The notes beneath the pieces are model-generated. The model was not told where the DNA came from. It was given only the letters and a program-made list of their open reading frames with translations, and did no database searches. A DNA stretch of 64,000 nucleotides from Candidatus Pacearchaeota archaeon (GTDB lineage Archaea > Nanoarchaeota > Nanoarchaeia > Pacearchaeales > GW2011-AR1): positions 62,001 to 126,000 of the forward strand of contig JALOBX010000004.1 in the NCBI GenBank assembly GCA_023228065.1, in the 5' to 3' direction. Position 1 is the first letter of the stretch; every line of letters begins with the position of its first letter. Positions 58,927 through 64,000 of this stretch are shown piece by piece. The position numbers and the translations under genes were made by a program.

Positions 58927-60524
58927 GAATAATTAAACTTGTAAATAACTAAAGTTGGCTGTCCATTCTGTTGATATGCCTTAACTGGAACTAATAATTC
59001 CGAATTTTTCTCTGGATAGGAATAAGCCCATTCAGGATGCGATTCTAAAATTGATAGTATAAGATATTTTGGCTTATTTTCCTTTACAAACAAGTCTAAA
59101 TCTGATTCATTTTTTGGGGTGATATCTCTACGATAAGCTAGGCTAAATGGATATGTCTGTCTTTCGGAATAATAAATTGTTTGAGGCAAGGAATCAGAAA
59201 TTACAATATCTTCTGGATTTGAATTTTCTTTAATCCACTCTCCTGCTTGTTTAACTTCCAGATAAGATGTAATTTTAGAACCAGTTAAACTCCCAGCAAA
59301 TAAGATGTTTGGGATTAAAAATAGAAAAAGAATCAAGAGAATTATTAAAAAAGATTTTCTTTCATTAAGATGAAATTTATTTTTTATCCATTCATTTGCT
59401 TTGGTTAATGGATATGCTGCAATTGTAAATAAGAAAGGCAAGATAGGAATAGTGTATCTTTGTTCTAATTGCGGAGCTATATATCCCAGAAATAATAGTC
59501 CAAGAACAATCCATAAAAATATAAATGCTCTTTTTTGAATCTCTCCGTCCTTAAAAATTTTATCAATTCCCAAGAAGAGATTTGAGAATAAAAAGATAAC
59601 TCCAAATAAGAAAAGGATGTAAATTGAGCTTAATGTAAACAAATTATTATATCCTGCGTTATTTCCATCCAAAATATAAGGGAGATTATTAAAATATAAA
59701 AATAAATCAGAAAATTGAGCGAGGTGAACTCCAACTTCTCCTTCTTGGGAACTACCAATACCAAGATAATATTTAGATAAATCAGCTATTGGATTTCCAT
59801 AATGTGTCCATGCTACAATAAGATAAGAAGAAAAAATTAATAAGAATATTAACAATGTAATCCAAATTTTTTTATTTGTAAATATTTTGAATTTATCTTT
59901 AAATAAAATATAAATTAAAACAGGAATTAAAAACATAAGAGTCTGCATCCTGATTAAAACAGCACATGCACAAAATATTGCACTCAGATAAAGGAATTTA
60001 TTTCCTTCTTTTAAGATATAACCTTTCCAGAAAAAAAGAAGAAATAATAAAAGAAAAAATGTTGAAGGTATCTCTGTTAACAATCTTCCTGTAAAAAATA
60101 GATAAACCCAAGAAAAAGATAAGCCGACACAGGTTAAAATTGCTAATTTTTTATTAAACATTTTTTGAATTAAAAAATAAGAAGTTGCAACAATTCCTGT
60201 AGACATTAATGCGACTAAAAATCTTACCCCTATTTCTCCAAGACCTGTTTTGAAAAAAACCGCCCCAATAAGCGCCCATAAAAATCCTCTTCTATAATAC
60301 CAAGTGTCTAATAAATTAGAATTAAATCCTGCCCAATTTTTAGAATTAGACATATAATCTGCTTCATCCCACCAAAGCGGTTGATTCATAGTCTTGAAAA
60401 AAAACCATAATCTGATGATAAATGCGAGAATTAAAATTGCTAAGAAAACTTTGTCGTGATTATCCTTTATCCATCCAAAAAAGAGATTTTTTATCTTATT
60501 TTTCCTCTTTTCAATTTCTTCCAT
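58923..60524 (-). CDS. GT39/ArnT-like membrane glycosyltransferase
   Basis: 533 residues, about 12 membrane helices. The first outer loop has the catalytic-type QPLWWDEADYMSN (D53-E54), as in PMT/ArnT enzymes that use polyprenyl-phosphate sugars. The C-terminal outer domain (about 420-533) has VKQAGEWIKENSNPEDIVIS and YYSERQTYPF. It probably adds a sugar from dolichyl phosphate to a surface glycan or protein. Confidence 0.85.
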   Translation of the reverse strand: MEEIEKRKNKIKNLFFGWIKDNHDKVFLAILILAFIIRLWFFFKTMNQPLWWDEADYMSNSKNWAGFNSNLLDTWYYRRGFLWALIGAVFFKTGLGEIGVRFLVALMSTGIVATSYFLIQKMFNKKLAILTCVGLSFSWVYLFFTGRLLTEIPSTFFLLLFLLFFWKGYILKEGNKFLYLSAIFCACAVLIRMQTLMFLIPVLIYILFKDKFKIFTNKKIWITLLIFLLIFSSYLIVAWTHYGNPIADLSKYYLGIGSSQEGEVGVHLAQFSDLFLYFNNLPYILDGNNAGYNNLFTLSSIYILFLFGVIFLFSNLFLGIDKIFKDGEIQKRAFIFLWIVLGLLFLGYIAPQLEQRYTIPILPFLFTIAAYPLTKANEWIKNKFHLNERKSFLIILLILFLFLIPNILFAGSLTGSKITSYLEVKQAGEWIKENSNPEDIVISDSLPQTIYYSERQTYPFSLAYRRDITPKNESDLDLFVKENKPKYLILSILESHPEWAYSYPEKNSELLVPVKAYQQNGQPTLVIYKFNYS

Positions 60525-60541
60525 GATTATTATTACAAATA

Positions 60542-61948
60542 TTAGTTTTTATTTATTTCTCTGATATTTTTTATTATTTGTGAGGTAGAAATATCCTTTT
60601 CCAAAGGGATTAGTTTTATCTTCCCGTTATAGGATTCAATTATATTTCTTTCTTCATTATTGATTTTATTTATATTATAATCTCCTCCCTTCACATAAAT
60701 ATCTGGTTTTAATTCCCTTAAATAACGTGTAGCATTTTTTTCAGGGAAAATGATAACATAATCAACATCTTTCAATGAAGAAATTATTTCTGCACGGGCT
60801 CCCTGGGGGCGAATTGGTCTTCCAGGCCCCTTAAGTTTACTTATAGAATTATCCGAGTTTATTCCAACTATTAGATAATCTGCTAACTTTTTCGCTTTTG
60901 ATAAATATTTTATATGTCCTTCATGCAATAAATCAAAACACCCATTTGTCCAAGCAATTGTTTTATTATTCTCTCTTAAACCGCTTGCTATACTTTTTAA
61001 TTCGTTAAGAGTTTTAATCTTACTTTCTTCTCCAAAAATTTTTTTTTCTAATTCCCCTACTCCTACAGGATAGGTTCCTATTTTTTCTACAGAAATTCCT
61101 GCGGCATAATTTGAAATTATTGAAGCTTCTTCAAAAGATGCACCAGAAGCAATTGAAAGAGAAAAGGCAGCTAAAACAGTATCTCCGGCTCCAGAAACAT
61201 CAAAGATTTCCTTAGCATAAGTTGGTGTTTCAAATTCTTTTTTAGAAAATAAAATCATTCCCCTCTCTCCTCGGGTTATTAAAACATCTGAATTAAGATA
61301 ATCCTTCATTTTTCTTCCGCAAGAATAAATTTCCTTTTCACCTGTTATCTCAAAAGATTCTTTTTCATTAACTTTAATTAAAGATAAATCTTTGTATAAA
61401 TGTATATTTTTAGGTTTTGGGTCTGCAAAAATTTTCTTATTTTTAGATTTCAAGAAACACATCAAATCAGAAGAAATAGTTCCTTTTGCATAATCAGATA
61501 ATACAATTATATCTGAATTTTTTAATTCTTCTTCCATTTTTCTATAAATATTACGCGAGAAATTTTTTTCAGAAGTATCTTCATAGTCTATTCTCAATAA
61601 TTGTTGATTTCCGCTTCTTACTCTTAGTTTTAATGTAGTCTGAGAAGATTTATCAAAAAAATTCTTAACTTTATTGTCATTTAAAATTTTTGATAAGATT
61701 TTTGCAGAATCATCTTTTCCGGCAAATCCAAATAAAGAAACTTTTCCTCCAAGAGAAGAAATATTCATTGCAACATTTGCTGCACCCCCTGGCTGATAAT
61801 ATTCATTTTTAACATCAAGTATTGGAGCAGGGGCTTCAGGAGAGATCCTTTTAACATCTCCTGCGAGATATTTATCAAGCATTACATCTCCAACAACAAA
61901 AATCTTTTTCTGATTAAATTTAGAAATTATCTTTTGAAGACTATCCAT
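60542..61948 (-). CDS. hldE: HldE-like heptose kinase/adenylyltransferase
   Basis: 468 residues, the length of bacterial HldE. Domain 1 is a PfkB-type kinase with FVVGDVMLDKYLAGDVKRIS, PGGAANVAMNISSLGG and DVSGAGDTVLAAFSL. Domain 2 is a cytidylyltransferase-like nucleotidyltransferase with TNGCFDLLHEGHIKYL (HxGH) and GINSDNSISKLKGPGRPI. In bacteria HldE phosphorylates heptose-7-phosphate at C1 and then makes ADP-heptose. It is rare in archaea. The heptosyltransferase-like gene upstream suggests heptose in the surface glycan. Confidence 0.9.
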   Translation of the reverse strand: MDSLQKIISKFNQKKIFVVGDVMLDKYLAGDVKRISPEAPAPILDVKNEYYQPGGAANVAMNISSLGGKVSLFGFAGKDDSAKILSKILNDNKVKNFFDKSSQTTLKLRVRSGNQQLLRIDYEDTSEKNFSRNIYRKMEEELKNSDIIVLSDYAKGTISSDLMCFLKSKNKKIFADPKPKNIHLYKDLSLIKVNEKESFEITGEKEIYSCGRKMKDYLNSDVLITRGERGMILFSKKEFETPTYAKEIFDVSGAGDTVLAAFSLSIASGASFEEASIISNYAAGISVEKIGTYPVGVGELEKKIFGEESKIKTLNELKSIASGLRENNKTIAWTNGCFDLLHEGHIKYLSKAKKLADYLIVGINSDNSISKLKGPGRPIRPQGARAEIISSLKDVDYVIIFPEKNATRYLRELKPDIYVKGGDYNINKINNEERNIIESYNGKIKLIPLEKDISTSQIIKNIREINKN

Positions 61949-61992
61949 AAAAAGAAGGGAATGCGGGGATATAAAAAGATTATGTAGATAAG

Positions 61993-63363
61993 TTATTCAA
62001 AAGAAAGTAAAGCTTCTTCATCTATTCCAGGGACAGTATCCATTCTTTGAATTTCTTCAATTGTTGCCCAAACAAAACCATCCGATTCTGTATTAATTAA
62101 AATAGGTCCATTTTCTATTTCTATAAAATAAGATTCTCCAAGAGTTACCTTTCCATCAGGTCTTAAATATTCATAATTTGCAATTTTTTTTATTATTTTT
62201 TTAAATTTTAAATTTGTCTCTTCCTTTATTTCACGCATTAAAGATTCTTGTAATGTTTCACCAACTTCCACAACTCCTCCCGGAAAAGCCCATTTACCAT
62301 TGTGAATTCCCTCTTTTCTCTTTATTAATAAAAATTTTTCTTCATCATTTTTGATAATTGCATTAATAACTCTAATATTATCTAGAGAATTTAAAACATT
62401 AAAAACTTCTTCTGGGGAAATGCTTTTTACCAAGGCTTCATCATATTGGTCTTGTTTTTCTGGGAAGAATTCGTATAATTTTGGAGAAATAATTTTTCTT
62501 AATAAGCCGTAATCTTCAATTTCATTAGGAGAAGTACAAAAAAATAATCCTATTGTAAGTTTTTTTAAAGCTAGAGCAACATGTAGAGCCAGACTATCTC
62601 CACAAATAACCTTATCACATAAGTCTATTAATGCAGCGAATTCTCTTTTTGTATTATTAGGATTATTAAAAAAACATTTTATTCCTTCAGATTGAAATCT
62701 TAATTTTAACTTATCAATAATTTCTTTTTCATTTGGTCCCCCAAAAAGAATTGGGGTATAATTTTTTGAGTTTAAAATTTTAATAAAATTGATTAAATTA
62801 TCAATATGCCATGTTTTAGATGGCCATCTTGAAGAAGCACCAAGATGAATTCCTATAATTTTTTCTCCATTAATCCCATTAGTTAATAAAAAAGATTTTG
62901 CATAATCTTTTTCTTCTTCAGTGAGATAGATTGTATCGTGTTCCTTATTATAATTTAATTCAGCTGCTTCAAAAATCATTTGCTGGTATGTCTTTTTATT
63001 TTCTTTTTTTAGATCATCATCAAAAATAGTATTTAAGTAATATTCAGAAGCTAGATTAAAAGAAGAGGGGAAGCCTTCTTGTTCATAAAAACCATATTTT
63101 TCCTTGGCGTTTATTTTGGATAAAACATTAAAAGCCATTTTATCCATATCAAAATTATAAAGGATATCAAACTCCTTTCTAAACTCATCTTTTATAGAAG
63201 CTAGTTCATCTATATAGGGATTTCCTTCAAGCATAGCTTTAATCTCCTCTCCAGTAATCCAAGTCAATGTACAAGAGGGAAATTTCTGCTTTATTGCTTT
63301 TGCTATGGGAATTGTTCTTATCACATCTCCATCTGCTCCAATTTTAATAATACAAATTCTCAT
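61993..63363 (-). CDS. GT9 heptosyltransferase-Nudix hydrolase fusion
   Basis: 456 residues from ATG 63363; a TTG at 63372 is less likely. Residues about 1-310 are a GT-B fold like ADP-heptose heptosyltransferases (GT9): IIKIGADGDVIRTIPIAKAI, GIHLGASSRWPSKTWHIDNL, GGPNEKEI and LCDKVICGDSLALHVALAL. Residues about 325-456 are a Nudix domain with the box GGVVEVGETLQESLMREIKE then ETNL. A fused Nudix could hydrolyse a nucleotide sugar or recycle the product. It lies 44 bases upstream of hldE on the same strand. Confidence 0.87.
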   Translation of the reverse strand: MRICIIKIGADGDVIRTIPIAKAIKQKFPSCTLTWITGEEIKAMLEGNPYIDELASIKDEFRKEFDILYNFDMDKMAFNVLSKINAKEKYGFYEQEGFPSSFNLASEYYLNTIFDDDLKKENKKTYQQMIFEAAELNYNKEHDTIYLTEEEKDYAKSFLLTNGINGEKIIGIHLGASSRWPSKTWHIDNLINFIKILNSKNYTPILFGGPNEKEIIDKLKLRFQSEGIKCFFNNPNNTKREFAALIDLCDKVICGDSLALHVALALKKLTIGLFFCTSPNEIEDYGLLRKIISPKLYEFFPEKQDQYDEALVKSISPEEVFNVLNSLDNIRVINAIIKNDEEKFLLIKRKEGIHNGKWAFPGGVVEVGETLQESLMREIKEETNLKFKKIIKKIANYEYLRPDGKVTLGESYFIEIENGPILINTESDGFVWATIEEIQRMDTVPGIDEEALLSFE

Positions 63364-63417
63364 TGATAACAAAGACTATAGAAAAAGATTTAAGAATATT
63401 ATGTAGTTGGGATAAAT

Positions 63418-63825
63418 ATGAAAGTCTATATTGCAGGTAAATTAAGCAGTGATTCTGAGAGAGAGAAATTAGAAGAAATCTCAAAATTATGTGAATCACT
63501 AGGTTTTGAAACATTTCTTCCCCATAGAGATGTTGGACTTTGTGAGGATATAAAAGATGTGAAGAAAATTTTTGAAGAAGATATAATTAGGGGGTTCTCT
63601 AAATGTGACTTAATTATTGCATTGCTTGATGGATTACATGTAGGAGCAGGAACAGCCTGGGAATTAGGATATGCTTATTCAAAGGGAATTCCTGCAATTG
63701 GAATAAAAACAGATGAATCAATAGAGGATGCACTAGAATATTTAAGTGCTATTCTTATTTCTTCAATGAAGATAGTTAATTCATTTGAAGAATTGAAAAA
63801 AGAGATAAAAAAATTTAAAAATTAA
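63418..63825 (+). CDS. Nucleoside 2-deoxyribosyltransferase-like protein
   Basis: 135 residues. KVYIAGKLSSDSEREKLEEI, FLPHRDVGLCEDIKDVKKIF, KCDLIIALLDGLHVGAGTAW and ELGYAYSKGIPAIGI match the PF05014 family. Members cut or exchange N-glycosidic bonds of nucleosides or nucleotides. The active-site-like aspartate and the GTAWE glutamate are present. Here it could act in nucleotide salvage or nucleotide-sugar metabolism. Divergent from the GT9-Nudix gene and overlapping the next minus-strand gene by three bases. Confidence 0.8.
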   Translation: MKVYIAGKLSSDSEREKLEEISKLCESLGFETFLPHRDVGLCEDIKDVKKIFEEDIIRGFSKCDLIIALLDGLHVGAGTAWELGYAYSKGIPAIGIKTDESIEDALEYLSAILISSMKIVNSFEELKKEIKKFKN

Positions 63826-64000
63826 TCTAATGGTTTGGTGGAATTTATCTCTGTTTCTCTCCAACCATCTTGATAACTTTCTTTTTTTCTTATTTCAGAA
63901 AAAGCTTTTAAATAAATATATAATCTCGCAGGGTAAAGAGAGATTGTCCAAAAAAATTCTTTTATATTTTGGGGATATTTAAAAGCGGAAAAAAAGCCTT
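63822..64000 (-). CDS. C-terminal end of an unknown protein (start outside window)
   Basis: The minus strand is open from the right edge to TAA (complement 63822-63824), giving 59 residues. The end is aromatic and basic: ISLYPARLYIYLKAFSEIR then KKESYQDGWRETEI. Such a tail with an amphipathic helix resembles the end of some membrane-associated glycosyltransferases, fitting the region, but the family cannot be set from this part. Confidence 0.45.
   Translation of the reverse strand, partial: GFFSAFKYPQNIKEFFWTISLYPARLYIYLKAFSEIRKKESYQDGWRETEINSTKPLD

Noticed and set aside
1..64000. CRISPR arrays, insertion sequences or rRNA genes
   Set aside because: No regularly spaced repeats, transposase-like protein or rRNA-like segment was seen in reading the window.

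Overview
The window is a low-GC, gene-dense stretch of an archaeal chromosome. The archaeal signatures are clear: the S10/spc-type ribosomal cluster carries archaeal-only members (eS4, eL32, eL19, eIF1), and eIF5A, RpoP, eL40, eL43, Spt5, SecE, prefoldin alpha and beta, Taw1, AMP phosphorylase, an archaeosortase and an AglB/STT3 oligosaccharyltransferase are all present. TATA boxes of the TTTATAAA type lie about 25 bases before many starts. Small proteins, short or truncated informational genes and an archaeosortase of the kind seen in Pacearchaeota suggest a DPANN archaeon of the Pacearchaeota/Woesearchaeota group. This placement is inference; no 16S gene is in the window.

Layout. 1-6.1 kb holds cell-surface and membrane genes: the end of an S-layer-like gene, a tandem pair of related membrane-anchored proteins, a small-exporter family protein, an archaeosortase, a PAP2 phosphatase, and a secreted protein with a C-terminal membrane anchor that could be a sortase substrate. 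6.1-13.3 kb (minus strand) holds division and information genes: a Dph2 lacking its first domain, SepF, prefoldin beta, RpoP, eL43, tRNA-Pro, uL11, Spt5, a lipoprotein inserted between spt5 and secE, SecE, FtsZ and an FKBP isomerase. 13.4-20.4 kb holds eIF5A, eL40, an S2P protease, Taw1, several unknown genes, and the uL1-uL10-aL12 operon with a leader resembling an L1-binding site. 20.4-28 kb is mixed: a Rad3/XPD-like helicase, a methyltransferase, tRNA-Ser, a HAD phosphatase, AMP phosphorylase and an AI-2E family membrane protein.

28-43.1 kb is the large ribosomal operon from uL3 to uL15, then SecY and an EMC3-like insertase. Small unknown genes are inserted between uS14 and uS8, between uS8 and uL6, and after uL15. 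43.2-46.3 kb holds a prefoldin alpha with a cysteine-rich tail, a PHP-like protein with an altered metal site, ribose-1,5-bisphosphate isomerase (which acts directly after AMP phosphorylase in the archaeal nucleoside pathway) and a SpoIIM-like protein. 46.4-64 kb is a surface-glycan region: AglB, a GPT/MraY-type transferase, a dolichyl-phosphate glucosyltransferase-like enzyme, three B12-type radical SAM proteins, a flippase-like protein, a nucleotidyltransferase, an alkaline-phosphatase-fold enzyme, a methyltransferase, a membrane glycosyltransferase, bacterial-type HldE, a GT9-Nudix fusion and a deoxyribosyltransferase-like protein.

The most interesting signals are these. (1) A 17-base junction, GGAG-purine-TTTTGCATAATG, is shared by three unrelated genes and in each case ends a short upstream reading frame whose stop overlaps the gene start. 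(2) The radical SAM/glycan cluster with HldE and the GT9-Nudix fusion. (3) The shortened Dph2. (4) Prefoldin alpha with a seven-cysteine tail. (5) The putative L1 autoregulatory leader. No CRISPR array, insertion sequence or rRNA gene was seen, and no stretch over 300 bases lacks a gene.
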